Of a stretch of DNA of 64,000 nucleotides, positions 40,006 through 49,040 are shown piece after piece (the first letter of the stretch is position 1; the number at the start of each line of letters is the position of its first letter). The position numbers and the translations under genes are program-made. Origin of the DNA: Nonomuraea corallina (GTDB lineage Bacteria; Actinomycetota; Actinomycetes; Streptosporangiales; Streptosporangiaceae); NCBI RefSeq assembly GCF_027620315.1, contig NZ_JAPNNL010000007.1:1-64000 (forward strand). Reading direction: 5' to 3'. The notes below the pieces were generated by a model. That model worked only from the letters and a program-made list of their open reading frames with translations, made no database searches and was not told the DNA's origin.

Positions 40006-41178
40006 GTGACAGACCGGACGCGGGAGGACACCACTCGAAGGCTCGAACGCGCCATGGGCGCGCTCGGCACCGCCGCCATGGCGCGCATGGACGATCAGCT
40101 GCCTTGGTTCCGGGCGCTCAGCGCCGAGGACCGCTCCTGGGTGGGGCTGGTGGCGCAGGCCGGCATCGCCGCGTTCGTGGAGTGGTTCCAGCACGCCGGC
40201 GAGGACCGGCCCACGCCCAGCATCGAGTTCTTCGGCACCGCCCCGCGCGAGTTGAAGCGCTCGATCTCGCTGCAGCAGACCGTCGACATCGTCAGGGTCG
40301 TGGTGGAGGTGGTGGAGGCGCAGGTCGACCAGCTGGCCGCGCCCGGCGGCGAGACCCAGCTGCAGCAGGCCATGCTCCGCTACACCCGCGACGTGGCGTT
40401 CGCGGCCGCGCACGTCTACGCCCGCGAGGCCGAGGCCAGAGGCGCCTGGGACGCGCGGCTGGAGGCGCTGATCGTGGACGCGCTGGTGCGCGGCGAGGTG
40501 GACGACGGCCTCCACTCGTGGGCCGCCGCGCTCGGCTGGACGTCCTCGCCCGTGGTGGTGATCGCCGGACACGCGCCCGACGGCGACCCGCGCGAGGTGA
40601 TCGACGGGCTACGCGAGCGGGGCCGGCGCATCGGCATGGAGCTGCTCGCCGGGGTGCAGGCCGACCGGCTGATCGTGATCGTGGGCGGGGCCGGCAGCCC
40701 GAACGACGCGGCCCGGCAGGTCGTGGCCCGGTTCGGCCAGGGCCCGATCGTCATCGGCCCCGAGGTGCCCGACCTGCACGCCGCCGCCAACTCGGCCAGG
40801 GCCGCGCTGGCCGGGCTCAAGGCCAGCTCCGGCTGGCCCGACGCGCCCCGCCCGGTGCACGCCGAGGAGCTGCTGGCCGAACGGGCGCTCGACGGCGACG
40901 ACGACGCCAGGGAGCAGCTCGTGGAGAGCGTCTACCTGCCGCTGGCCGGCACTCCGCTGCTCGACACGCTCGCCACGTACCTGGAGCAGGGCACCTCGCT
41001 GGAGGCGACCGCCCGGCTGCTGTTCGTCCACCCGAACACGGTGCGTTACCGGTTGAGGAAGATCACCGAGCTGACCGGCTACCAGCCGACCGAGGGCCGT
41101 TCCGCCTTCACGCTGCAGGTCGGCCTCATCCTCGGCAGGCTCGCGGAGAGCGCTGTAACGTGGCGGGCCCTAACGTAA
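40006..41178 (+). CDS. fasR: PucR-family regulator of fatty-acid synthesis (FasR)
   Basis: A 390-residue regulator with a C-terminal PucR helix-turn-helix (LLDTLATYLEQGTSLEATAR followed by LLFVHPNTVRYRLRKITELTG, about 320-365) and a GGDEF-like/CdaR middle domain (VVVIAGHAPDGDPREV, RLIVIVGGAG). Its place directly before fabD matches FasR of Streptomyces, which activates the fabD-fabH-acpP-fabF operon. GTG at 40,006. The 103-base gap to fabD is where it would bind. Confidence 0.88.
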   Translation: MTDRTREDTTRRLERAMGALGTAAMARMDDQLPWFRALSAEDRSWVGLVAQAGIAAFVEWFQHAGEDRPTPSIEFFGTAPRELKRSISLQQTVDIVRVVVEVVEAQVDQLAAPGGETQLQQAMLRYTRDVAFAAAHVYAREAEARGAWDARLEALIVDALVRGEVDDGLHSWAAALGWTSSPVVVIAGHAPDGDPREVIDGLRERGRRIGMELLAGVQADRLIVIVGGAGSPNDAARQVVARFGQGPIVIGPEVPDLHAAANSARAALAGLKASSGWPDAPRPVHAEELLAERALDGDDDAREQLVESVYLPLAGTPLLDTLATYLEQGTSLEATARLLFVHPNTVRYRLRKITELTGYQPTEGRSAFTLQVGLILGRLAESAVTWRALT

Positions 41179-41281
41179 CGGGGCCGAAACCCAAACTGTG
41201 GGCTTCCTACAAAGCACCATGGACAAAGTGTGTTCAGATCTTCATCAGCGTGTCGGACTTCTACAGGGCATGGTGGACTTC
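41179..41281 (+). promoter_or_regulatory. fab operon promoter region with direct repeats
   Basis: Between fasR and fabD lie two ACAAAG repeats (41,209-41,214 and 41,223-41,228) separated start-to-start by 14 bases, and an inverted CCCA-AACTG-TGGG. FasR is known to bind upstream of fabD in Streptomyces. These repeats are candidates for its site, but I cannot match them to a recalled consensus. Confidence 0.4.
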
Positions 41282-42178
41282 GTGCTTGTACTCGTCGCGC
41301 CCGGCCAAGGCGCCCAAACTCCTGGCTTCCTCACTCCGTGGCTCGAGCTTCCCGGCGTGGCGGACCGGCTTGCCGCCTGGTCCGAGGTGGCGGGGATCGA
41401 CCTGATCGCCTGCGGCACCACCGCGGGAGCCGACGAGATCCGTGACACCGCCATCGCGCAGCCGCTGCTCGTGGCCGCCGCCCTGGCCTCCGCCGAGGTG
41501 CTCGGCGCGACGCCCGACGTGCTGGCCGGCCACAGCGTCGGCGAGTTCGCCACCGCCGCGCTGGCCGGGGTGCTGACCCCGGAACAGGCGCTGGACCTCG
41601 TCAGTGAGCGCGGGCAGGCCATGGCCAAGGCCGCGGCGATCACCGACACCGGCATGACCGCCGTGCTCGGCGGCGTGGAGGCCGACGTGCTGGCCGCGCT
41701 CGACAAGCACGGCCTGACACCCGCCAACATCAACGGCGCCGGCCAGATCGTCGCGGGCGGCACCGTCGAGCAGCTCGCCGCGCTCAAGGCCGACCCCCCG
41801 GCGCGCGCCCGGCTGATCCCGCTGTCGGTCGCGGGCGCCTTCCACACCGTCCACATGGCCCCCGCGGTCGAGCAGCTGCGCGAGGCCGCCCTGCGGGCCG
41901 AGCCCGCCGACCCGAAGGTCACCCTGCTGTCCAACGCCGACGGCGCGGCCGTCACCGACGGGGCCGAGGTCATGCGCCGGCTCGTCGACCAGGTGAGCAA
42001 CCCCGTCCGGTGGGACGCCTGCATGGCCACCATGGCCGAGCTGGGCGTCACCCGGATGATCGAGCTGCTGCCCGGCGGCACGCTGACCGGCCTGGCCAGG
42101 CGCGGGCTGCGCGGCGTCGAGACCGTGGCGCTCAAGACCCCCGCCGACCTCGACGCCGCCAGGGAGCTGATCAAGTGA
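41282..42178 (+). CDS. fabD: Malonyl-CoA:ACP transacylase
   Basis: A 298-residue enzyme that loads malonate from CoA onto ACP. The start is taken at GTG 41,282, so the protein begins MLVLVAPGQGAQTPGF as in actinobacterial FabD, preceded by GGTGGA; ATG 41,270 would add four residues. The catalytic Ser85 is in GHSVGE and the His in GAFHTVHM; the Q in PGQGAQ forms the oxyanion hole. The stop overlaps fabH (GTGA). Confidence 0.95.
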   Translation: MLVLVAPGQGAQTPGFLTPWLELPGVADRLAAWSEVAGIDLIACGTTAGADEIRDTAIAQPLLVAAALASAEVLGATPDVLAGHSVGEFATAALAGVLTPEQALDLVSERGQAMAKAAAITDTGMTAVLGGVEADVLAALDKHGLTPANINGAGQIVAGGTVEQLAALKADPPARARLIPLSVAGAFHTVHMAPAVEQLREAALRAEPADPKVTLLSNADGAAVTDGAEVMRRLVDQVSNPVRWDACMATMAELGVTRMIELLPGGTLTGLARRGLRGVETVALKTPADLDAARELIK

Positions 42179-43131
42179 GGATCCCCGACACCGCCCCGGG
42201 GGCGAAGGTGCTGGCGCTCGGCCACTACCAGCCGTCCCGGGTGGTCACCAACGACGACCTGTCCAAGACCATGGAGACCAGCGACGAGTGGATCCGGTCC
42301 CGCGTCGGCATCCAGGAGCGCCGGATCGCCGGCGACGCGGAGAGCCTGGAGGACATGGCCGCCCAGGCGGGCGGCAAGGCGCTGGCCGCGAGCGGCCTGG
42401 CCACCTCCGACATCGACCTGGTGATCGTGGCCACCTGCACGCTGGAGAGCCAGATCCCCAACGCGGCCGCCGTCGTCGCCCACCGCCTCGGCATCTCCTC
42501 GCCGGGCGCCTTCGACGTCAACGCCGCCTGCGCCGGCTTCTGCTACGCGCTCTCCACCGCCGACTCCGCCATCCGCTCCGGCTCGGCGAGGAACGTGCTG
42601 GTCATCGGCGCCGAGAAGCTGTCGCAGTGGCTCGACTGGACCGACCGCTCCACCGCGGTGATCTTCGCCGACGGCGCGGGTGCGGCCGTGGTCGGCCCGT
42701 CCGACACCCCGGGCATCGGCCCGGTGGTCTGGGGCAGCGCGGGCGACAAGTCCGAAGCCATCATGATCCCCGACCGCCACGGCTCCCTCCACCAGGAGGG
42801 CCAGACCGTGTTCCGGTGGGCCACGACCGCGCTCCACCCGGTCGCCAAGCAGGCGTGCGAGCGGGCGGGCGTCGACCCGGCCGAGCTGGCCGCCTTCATC
42901 CCCCATCAGGCCAACCTGCGCATCATCGAGGCCATCGCCCGCAGGCTGGGCGCCGAGAAGGCCGTCGTCGCCCGCGACATCGTGCTCGCGGGCAACACCT
43001 CGGCCGCCTCCATCCCCCTCGCGCTCTCGCGCATGCTGGAGCGCGGTGAGGTCCGCTCGGGCGAGCTCGCGCTCGTCCTCGGCTTCGGAGCCGGACTCAC
43101 CTACGCGGGCCAGGTCATCGAGATTCCCTAG
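42175..43131 (+). CDS. fabH: Beta-ketoacyl-ACP synthase III
   Basis: A 318-residue initiating condensing enzyme. Catalytic Cys119 is in VNAACAGF, with His in FIPHQANLRI and Asn in LAGNTSAAS completing the triad. In actinomycetes it selects branched or acetyl primers. GTG at 42,175 overlaps the fabD stop, coupling the two. Confidence 0.95.
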   Translation: MRIPDTAPGAKVLALGHYQPSRVVTNDDLSKTMETSDEWIRSRVGIQERRIAGDAESLEDMAAQAGGKALAASGLATSDIDLVIVATCTLESQIPNAAAVVAHRLGISSPGAFDVNAACAGFCYALSTADSAIRSGSARNVLVIGAEKLSQWLDWTDRSTAVIFADGAGAAVVGPSDTPGIGPVVWGSAGDKSEAIMIPDRHGSLHQEGQTVFRWATTALHPVAKQACERAGVDPAELAAFIPHQANLRIIEAIARRLGAEKAVVARDIVLAGNTSAASIPLALSRMLERGEVRSGELALVLGFGAGLTYAGQVIEIP

Positions 43132-43205
43132 ACCCCCCGTACGATCTCTCAGAGCCTGCACGGCTCGACCGTGCAGAACCCAGGAAACTAAGGAGAACCA
43201 ACGAC

Positions 43206-43445
43206 ATGGCTGCCACCGAGCAGGAGATCCTCGAGGGCCTCGGCAAGATCATCAACGAGATCACCGGCATTCCGGCCTCCGAAGTGACGCCCGAGAAGAG
43301 CTTCGTGGACGATCTCGACATCGACTCCCTGTCCATGGTCGAGATCGCCGTGGCCGCCCAGGACGAGTTCGGCGTCGAGATTCCCGACGACCAGCTCAAG
43401 AACCTGAAGACGGTCAAGGACGTCCTCACGTTCATCCAGAACTGA
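43206..43445 (+). CDS. acpP: Acyl carrier protein
   Basis: A 79-residue acidic four-helix carrier. The phosphopantetheine attachment Ser41 is in DIDSLSMVEI. ATG at 43,206 follows an AAGGAG site. It carries growing acyl chains between FabD, FabH and FabF encoded on either side. Confidence 0.95.
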   Translation: MAATEQEILEGLGKIINEITGIPASEVTPEKSFVDDLDIDSLSMVEIAVAAQDEFGVEIPDDQLKNLKTVKDVLTFIQN

Positions 43446-43485
43446 CATCCGGCAACACCAAACTGATCGACAAGGAGTGCGGAAC

Positions 43486-44718
43486 GTGAGTGCAAACCGG
43501 GTACGTGTCGTCGTCACCGGGCTCGGCGCGACGACGCCCGTCGGTGGAGACGTCACTTCCTCCTGGTCGGCGCTCCTCGCCGGTCAGTCGGGCGTCGCCA
43601 CGCTCACCGACGACTGGGTCGACACCGTCCCCGTGAGGTTCGCGGGGACGGCCGCCGTCGACCCGGCCGGGGTGCTGCCGCGTCCCGAGGCCCGCAGGCT
43701 CGACCGCAGCGAGCAGTTCGCCATGGTCGCCGCCCGCGAGGCCTGGCAGGACGCGGGGGCCCCCGAGGTGGCCCCGGAGCGGCTGGGCGTGGTGGTGTCC
43801 AGCGGCATCGGCGGCATCAACACCACCCTGTCGGCCTACGACACCTACAAGGAGCGCGGCTGGAACCGGCTGTCGCCCTTCACGGTGCCGATGCTCATGC
43901 CCAACGGCCCCGCCGCCTGGATCGGCCTCGACCGGGGCGCCCAGGCCGGGGTGCACGCCACCGTGTCGGCGTGCGCCTCCGGAGCCGAGGCCATCGGCTA
44001 CGCGATGGACATGATCAGGGCCGGCCGGGCCGACGTGGTGATCGCCGGCGGCACCGAAGCCGCCATCCACGGCCTCAACATCGCGGCGTTCGCCGCCGCC
44101 CGCGCCATGTCCACCCGCAACGACGACCCCGAGGGCGCCTCGCGGCCGTGGGACCGCGACCGTGACGGGTTCGTGCTCGGCGAGGGCGCTGGCATCCTGG
44201 TCCTGGAGAGCGAGGAGTTCGCCAGGGCGCGGGGCGCGCGGATCTACGCCTACGCCGCCGGCGTCGGCTACTCGGCCGACTCCCACCACATCACCCAGCC
44301 GGAGCCCGAAGGCCGCGGCGTCATCATGGCGATGACGCAGGCCCTCACCGACGGCGACCTGACGGGACAGGACGTCAAGCACGTCAACGCGCACGCCACC
44401 TCCACCCCCGCGGGCGACGTCATCGAGGTCCAGGCCCTGGCCAAGGCCATCGGCACCCACCCGCTGGTCACCTCGACCAAGTCCATGACGGGCCATCTCC
44501 TCGGCGGCGCGGGCGGCATCGAGTCCGTCTTCACCGTCAAGGCGCTCCACGAGCGGATCGTCCCCGCCACCATCAACCTCAACGACATCGACGACGGCAT
44601 CGAGGTGGATCTCGTCCACGGCGAGAACCGCACCCTGCCCGAAGGCGACATCGCCGCCGTCAACAACTCGTTCGGTTTCGGCGGCCACAACGTGACCGTC
44701 GTCTTCAAGGGGGCTTGA
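43486..44718 (+). CDS. fabF: Beta-ketoacyl-ACP synthase II
   Basis: A 410-residue elongating condensing enzyme. Catalytic Cys163 is in VSACASGAEA, with His residues in NAHATSTPAGD and SMTGHLLGGAGG. GTG at 43,486 was chosen because AAGGAG lies 8 bases before it and the Cys then falls at 163, as in E. coli FabF. GTG at 43,477 would overlap that ribosome site. Confidence 0.95.
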   Translation: MSANRVRVVVTGLGATTPVGGDVTSSWSALLAGQSGVATLTDDWVDTVPVRFAGTAAVDPAGVLPRPEARRLDRSEQFAMVAAREAWQDAGAPEVAPERLGVVVSSGIGGINTTLSAYDTYKERGWNRLSPFTVPMLMPNGPAAWIGLDRGAQAGVHATVSACASGAEAIGYAMDMIRAGRADVVIAGGTEAAIHGLNIAAFAAARAMSTRNDDPEGASRPWDRDRDGFVLGEGAGILVLESEEFARARGARIYAYAAGVGYSADSHHITQPEPEGRGVIMAMTQALTDGDLTGQDVKHVNAHATSTPAGDVIEVQALAKAIGTHPLVTSTKSMTGHLLGGAGGIESVFTVKALHERIVPATINLNDIDDGIEVDLVHGENRTLPEGDIAAVNNSFGFGGHNVTVVFKGA

Positions 44719-46143
44719 ATGACCGTGCTCGACAACCGTCTCGCCACCGAAGGCTCCGACCAGGAGCCTGCCGATCCCCGAGACCCCTCCATACGACTCG
44801 CCGCGCTCCTCGACGAGGGTTCGCTGCGGCTGATCACCCCCCAGGACAAGAGCGGCGTCCTCGCCGCCATGGGCCGCGTCGAGGGTGTCCCCGTCGTCGC
44901 CTTCTGCAGTGACGCCCGCTTCCAGGGCGGCGCGATGGGCAGCGAGGGCTGCGAGCACATCGTGCACGCCTACGACGTGGCCGTCCGTGAACGGGTGCCG
45001 ATCCTCGGGGTCTGGCACTCCGGCGGTGCGCGACTCGCCGAAGGCGCCGAGTCGCTGCACGCCGTCGGCCGCGTGTTCGCGGCCATGACCAAGGCGTCCG
45101 GCGTCGTGCCGCAGATCTCGGTCGTGGTCGGACCGGCCGCCGGCGGCGCCGCCTACGGGCCGGCGCTGACCGACCTGGTGATCCTGGCCGACTCCGGCCG
45201 CATCTTCGTCACCGGCCCCGACGTGGTGCGCAGCGTCACCGGCGAGAGCGTCGACAGCGCCGCGCTGGGCGGCACCGAGCCCCACAGCAAGCGCAGCGGC
45301 GTCGTCCACGTCATCACCAAGACCGAGACCGAGGCGCTGCTCAAGGCCCGCCAGCTGGCGGTGCTCCTCGGCCACCAGGGCAGGGTGCGTCCCGCCGCCG
45401 TGACGGAGGTCGACTTCTCCGCCCTGCTGCCGGAGTCCGCGCGCCGCGCCTACGACGTCAAGCCGCTGGTCAACGACCTGCTCGACGAGCCGGGCATCGA
45501 GCTTCACCCGAAGTGGGCGCCCAACATCGTGACCTCGCTCGGCCGGCTGGGCGGGCGCACCGTGGGCGTCATCGCCAACAACCCGATGCGGCTGGGCGGC
45601 TGCCTCGACGCCACCTCGGCCGAGAAGGCGGCGCGGTTCGTCCGCATGTGCGACGCCTTCGGGGTGCCGCTGGTCGTGCTCGTGGACGTGCCCGGCTACC
45701 TCCCGGGCGTCGGCCAGGAGCACGACGGCGTGGTGCGCCGGGGCGCCAAGCTGCTGCACGCGTTCGCCGAGGCGTCGGTGCCCAGGATCACGCTGGTCAC
45801 GCGCAAGGCCTACGGCGGCGCGTACATCGCGATGAACTCCCGGGCGCTGGGCGCCACCAAGGTCTTCGCCTGGCCGACGGCCGAGATCGCGGTCATGGGC
45901 CCGGTGGCGGCGGTGCGCATCCTCAAGCGGCGCGAGCTGGCGGCGGCGCCGGAGGAGGAGCGCGTGGAGCTGGAGCACCGGCTCGCCGAGGAGCACGAGA
46001 AGCTCGCCGGCGGGCTCCCCCGCGCGCGGGAGATCGGCGTCATCGACGAGGTGATCAAGCCCGAGGAGACCCGGGGCGCGATCGCCAAGGTGCTCGCCCA
46101 GGCCACCCCGGCCAGGGGCGCGCACGGCAACATCCCGCTGTAG
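44719..46143 (+). CDS. Acyl-CoA carboxylase carboxyltransferase (AccD-like)
   Basis: A 474-residue carboxyltransferase beta-chain type protein. Two crotonase-like halves are visible: the N-half with SGGARLAEGAESLHAVG and VVGPAAGGAAYGPALTD, the C-half with DVPGYLPGVGQEHDGVVRRG and RKAYGGAYIAMNSRALGA (oxyanion holes for acyl-CoA and carboxybiotin). ATG directly follows the fabF stop, so it is the last gene of the fatty-acid operon, well placed to make malonyl-CoA. No biotin carboxylase gene is in the window. Propionyl-CoA is an alternative substrate. Confidence 0.9.
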   Translation: MTVLDNRLATEGSDQEPADPRDPSIRLAALLDEGSLRLITPQDKSGVLAAMGRVEGVPVVAFCSDARFQGGAMGSEGCEHIVHAYDVAVRERVPILGVWHSGGARLAEGAESLHAVGRVFAAMTKASGVVPQISVVVGPAAGGAAYGPALTDLVILADSGRIFVTGPDVVRSVTGESVDSAALGGTEPHSKRSGVVHVITKTETEALLKARQLAVLLGHQGRVRPAAVTEVDFSALLPESARRAYDVKPLVNDLLDEPGIELHPKWAPNIVTSLGRLGGRTVGVIANNPMRLGGCLDATSAEKAARFVRMCDAFGVPLVVLVDVPGYLPGVGQEHDGVVRRGAKLLHAFAEASVPRITLVTRKAYGGAYIAMNSRALGATKVFAWPTAEIAVMGPVAAVRILKRRELAAAPEEERVELEHRLAEEHEKLAGGLPRAREIGVIDEVIKPEETRGAIAKVLAQATPARGAHGNIPL

Positions 46144-46152
46144 ACGCGACGG

Positions 46153-46190
46153 GGAAGGGCCCCGCACCAGGCATGGTGCGGGGCCCTTCC
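46153..46190 (+). terminator. Terminator of the fatty-acid operon
   Basis: GGAAGGGCCCCGCACCA (46,153-46,169) and TGGTGCGGGGCCCTTCC (46,174-46,190) form a perfect 17-bp stem with a four-base loop, ten bases after the last stop. It also lies at the 3' side of the convergent DUF3145 gene. Confidence 0.9.
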
Positions 46191-46207
46191 GCGTGTTCGG
46201 GGGCGGG

Positions 46208-46702
46208 TCACACGGCGGCGTGCAGCCAGCGGACCGGCGCGCCGTCGCCGGCGTAGCGGAACGGCTCCAGCTCCTCGTCCCAGGGCTTGCCGAGCAGCTT
46301 GTCGAGCTCCTCCTCCAGCACGCACCGCCCCTGGGAGGCCATGAGCATGGCGGCGCGCAGCCGGTCTTCGGAGATCATGATGTCGCCGGAGGCCCCGATG
46401 ACGGCGCTGTAGGGGCCGAGGGTCGGCGTGTAGGCGTGGCGGGACCCGTCGACGCCCGGCGAGGCATCCTCGGTGACCTCGAACCGCAGGCGCTGCCATC
46501 CCATGAGCGAGGAGGCGATGGCGGCCGCGATGCCGGGACGTCCCTCCCACTCCGCCTGCGCCCGCACGACATTGGGCGCGGCAGGTTGCGGGGTCCACGT
46601 CAGGTCCACGGGCACGCCAAGGACACCCGCGACCGCCCATTCGATGTGCGGGCACAGCGCGGGCTGGGCCGAGTGGACGTACAGCACGCCACGAGCAGAC
46701 AC
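46208..46702 (-). CDS. DUF3145 family protein
   Basis: A 164-residue actinobacterial conserved protein, convergent with the fatty-acid operon, a linkage I recall from Streptomyces. Motifs include VLYVHSAQPALCPHIEWAVA, VDLTWTPQPAAPNVVRAQAE, SSLMGWQRLRFEVTEDASPG and a C-terminal LGKPWDEELEPFRYAGDG. GTG at 46,702 follows GGGAGG. The function is not established. Confidence 0.9.
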   Translation of the reverse strand: MSARGVLYVHSAQPALCPHIEWAVAGVLGVPVDLTWTPQPAAPNVVRAQAEWEGRPGIAAAIASSLMGWQRLRFEVTEDASPGVDGSRHAYTPTLGPYSAVIGASGDIMISEDRLRAAMLMASQGRCVLEEELDKLLGKPWDEELEPFRYAGDGAPVRWLHAAV

Positions 46703-46880
46703 CGGACCTCCCGATTCGGTACGAGGTGCGCCTTCCCCAACGGCCTCGTCCAGCGGGAGTGATCACAAGTGACTAGGGAGAGACTACCGTCGGTCGCAAT
46801 CCGGCACCAGAGGGGGGCCATACCAAGTTGGTGCGCGTGTGACGCGTGACAGCCGCTCCGACGGGGATAAATACCCGCTC

Positions 46881-47894
46881 ATGGACATCGAACCCGCAGG
46901 CCAGGCCCTCATCCGGCCGGGCCAGGTCCTGACCGACCGGGGCGCGCTGTCGGCCGCGGCGCGCTGGACCAGGGCCGTGTCCGAGGCCGACGGGGTCTGC
47001 GTGGTCCATCTCTCGCCCGGCGTCGACCCGCGCGAGCTGACCGCCGAGCTGCGCGAGCAGGGGTTCCGGGCCTCGCCCAACCACGTCTTCACCGGGCAGC
47101 CGCTGTTCTTCGGCGGGCCCGCCTCGCGGCCGTTCCCGTGCGAGCCGGTCCCCTACCGGCCGGGACGGTCGCGCTCGGAGGTGACGGTGGGCCTGCTGGA
47201 CACCGGGGTGGCCGGCCATCAGTGGTGGGCCGGCGCCGAGTGGTTCGAGGCCGTCCCCGAGGACGCGCGCGACGCCGCGGAGGGCGCCCAGGCCGGTCAC
47301 GGCACGTTCATCGCCGGGCTGCTGGCCCGCCAGGCGCCGGGCGTGTCGCTGCGGGTGGCGCGGGTGCTCGACGGCGAGGGCGTCGGCGACGAGGCGACCG
47401 TCCTCCGGGTGCTCCACCGCATGCGCGAGCGTCCCCCGCAGGTGCTCAACCTGTCCTTCGGCGGCCACACCTTCGACGACCGGCCGCCGCCCCTGCTCGC
47501 CGACGCGCTGGCCGGGCTGCCCGACACGCTGCCGGTGGCGTGCGCCGGCAACACGGCGTCCGACCGGCCGTTCTACCCCGCCGCGCTGAACGGCGTGCTC
47601 GCCGTCGGCGCCGTGGACGCCGACGAGCGCCGGCGGGCCCCCTACTCGGCGCATGGCGGCTGGGTCGACGCCTGCGCCCGCGGCGACTGGCTGGCCAGCA
47701 GCTTCCTGGAACGCGACGGGTTCGCCGGGTACGCGATCTGGTGCGGCACGTCCTTCGCCGCCGCCGTGGTGGCCGGCACGATCGCCGCGGCCGCCTCCGA
47801 CCGACCGGCCAGGCAGGCGGCCGAGGAGCTTCTCAGCCTGAAGGAGGCCCGGCAAATTCCGGATCTGGGAGTCCTCGTACCGTCGAGTCTGTAG
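46881..47894 (+). CDS. Cytosolic S8 family serine peptidase
   Basis: A 337-residue subtilisin-like protease. The triad is complete: Asp107 in GLLDTGVAG, His140 in GHGTFIAG and Ser291 in GTSFAAAVVAG, with the oxyanion Asn in ACAGNTASDR. There is no signal peptide, propeptide or membrane anchor, so it should act inside the cell. ATG at 46,881 is used; GTG at 46,839 is an alternative. It leads a same-strand group with an ECF sigma factor, a small protein and a TPR-CHAT protein. Mycosins are relatives but have signals and anchors. Confidence 0.87.
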   Translation: MDIEPAGQALIRPGQVLTDRGALSAAARWTRAVSEADGVCVVHLSPGVDPRELTAELREQGFRASPNHVFTGQPLFFGGPASRPFPCEPVPYRPGRSRSEVTVGLLDTGVAGHQWWAGAEWFEAVPEDARDAAEGAQAGHGTFIAGLLARQAPGVSLRVARVLDGEGVGDEATVLRVLHRMRERPPQVLNLSFGGHTFDDRPPPLLADALAGLPDTLPVACAGNTASDRPFYPAALNGVLAVGAVDADERRRAPYSAHGGWVDACARGDWLASSFLERDGFAGYAIWCGTSFAAAVVAGTIAAAASDRPARQAAEELLSLKEARQIPDLGVLVPSSL

Positions 47895-47966
47895 AGTTCA
47901 CTCTCAGTTCCCAGGCGATCACGAGGAGTCGACCCCCGCTCCTCCGCCGGTCCGGAAGGAGGCCGC

Positions 47967-48503
47967 ATGCCCGATCCGCGCCAGCTTGCGGAGCTGCTGC
48001 TCGCGGCCGACTCCGGCGACCAGAGCGCCTGGGACGAGCTGGAGGCCCGGTTCGGCCCCCGCATGTGGGCCGTCGCCCGCGCCTGCGGGCTCAACGAGCC
48101 GGACGCCGCCGACGCGGTCCAGGGCGCCTGGCTCCGCCTGCTCGAACACCTCCACGACATCAGGGAGCCCGCCGGGGTGGGCGCGTGGCTGGCGACGACC
48201 ACGCGCCGCGAGGCGCTCCTGCTGATCAGGAAGAGCAGGTCCGCGCCCGCGCCCTTCGAGGTCGCCCACGATCCCGACCCCGAGTCGGCCGTCCTGGAGG
48301 CAGACGGCAACCGCCTGCTCTGGAAGACGGTCTCCGCGCTGAAGGAGCCCTGCCGCAGCCTGCTGACACTGGTCGCGTCCGACCTCGGGAGCCGGCAGGT
48401 GGCCGTGCGGCTGGGGCTGCCCATCGGCAGCGTCGGCCCGACGAGGGCCCGTTGCCTGGAGAAACTGCGCACCCTGATCTCACTGCAGGAGACGGTGCAA
48501 TGA
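47967..48503 (+). CDS. ECF sigma factor of the protease/CHAT locus
   Basis: A 178-residue sigma factor: region 2 AWDELEARFGPRMWAVARAC, DAADAVQGAWLRLLEHL; region 4 SALKEPCRSLLTLVASDLGS, RQVAVRLGLPIGSVGPTRARCLEKLR. ATG at 47,967 follows GGAAGGAGG. The stop overlaps the next gene (ATGA at 48,500). It has no classical anti-sigma partner; the small coupled protein may serve as one. It is likely to transcribe the locus or a linked response, by inference. Confidence 0.88.
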   Translation: MPDPRQLAELLLAADSGDQSAWDELEARFGPRMWAVARACGLNEPDAADAVQGAWLRLLEHLHDIREPAGVGAWLATTTRREALLLIRKSRSAPAPFEVAHDPDPESAVLEADGNRLLWKTVSALKEPCRSLLTLVASDLGSRQVAVRLGLPIGSVGPTRARCLEKLRTLISLQETVQ

Positions 48504-48946
48504 TCGACGACGAGTACTTCCTGGCGGCCCTCCGGCTGGCCTCCGGGCACGACCCGATCCCCGCTCACGTGTCCGCCGCCGCCCGCCAGGCGTTCGCCCT
48601 GCGGGTCCCGCACGCGGTGACCGCCTGCCCGGCCGGCTACAACGCCGCGCGGGGCGTGCGCGGCGCCGAGAGCCCGCAGACGGTCCGGTTCGTCACCGAC
48701 GCCCTCACCTTCGACCTGGAGGTGACCGTCGGCGACGGCCTGATCGACGTGGCCGGTCAGGTGTGCCCGCCGCCCGGCGAGGGGTGCCACGTCGACATCC
48801 GCACCCTCCACCTGACGCTCACCAGGCGTCTCGCCAGTACGGGCCAGTTCGCGGCCACGGGCCTGCCTCCGGGCTGGCTCAGCGTCGTCTGCCACCGGCC
48901 CGGCCACGCGCCCGTCCAGACGAGTTGGGTGCGCGTCCGACCCTGA
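48500..48946 (+). CDS. Small conserved protein coupled to the sigma gene
   Basis: A 148-residue protein beginning with a short helical region (EYFLAALRLASGHDPIPAHV, SAAARQAFALR) followed by an all-beta segment (TVRFVTDALTFDLEVTVGDG, HLTLTRRLASTGQFAATGLP, WLSVVCHRPG) that resembles a carboxypeptidase-regulatory-like/transthyretin fold. ATGA overlap with the sigma gene. Comparable small proteins sit between sigma and CHAT genes in other actinomycetes, to my recollection. An anti-sigma or adaptor role is possible; no direct motif proves it. Confidence 0.65.
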   Translation: MIDDEYFLAALRLASGHDPIPAHVSAAARQAFALRVPHAVTACPAGYNAARGVRGAESPQTVRFVTDALTFDLEVTVGDGLIDVAGQVCPPPGEGCHVDIRTLHLTLTRRLASTGQFAATGLPPGWLSVVCHRPGHAPVQTSWVRVRP

Positions 48947-48979
48947 CCCCCGACCCTGACCCCCGACCCTGACCCCCGG
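48941..48979 (+). repeat. Three 13-bp tandem repeats
   Basis: CCCTGACCCCCGA repeated three times (last copy ends GG), starting inside the stop region of the preceding gene and extending into the spacer before the CHAT gene. Confidence 0.8.
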
Positions 48980-49040
48980 CCCGGGGCCGAGGGCCCGCAC
49001 CCCCTCCGGTCCCGGCCGCTTCCCCTTCGCGAGGCGGCGC

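Noticed and set aside
41198-41281. N-terminal 28-residue extension of FabD
   Set aside because: FabD of actinomycetes begins at MLVLVAPGQGAQ; the upstream codons come from the promoter region.
43432-46167. 911-codon minus-strand frame opposite fabF and the carboxyltransferase gene
   Set aside because: It is a shadow of strongly biased codons on the plus strand; His/Gly/Arg-rich with no domain.
46881-47894. Mycosin of a type VII secretion system
   Set aside because: No signal peptide or C-terminal membrane helix, and no ESX genes nearby.
48941-48979. 13-bp repeats as an operator
   Set aside because: They overlap the preceding stop codon, are C-rich without symmetry, and resemble slippage-type repeats.
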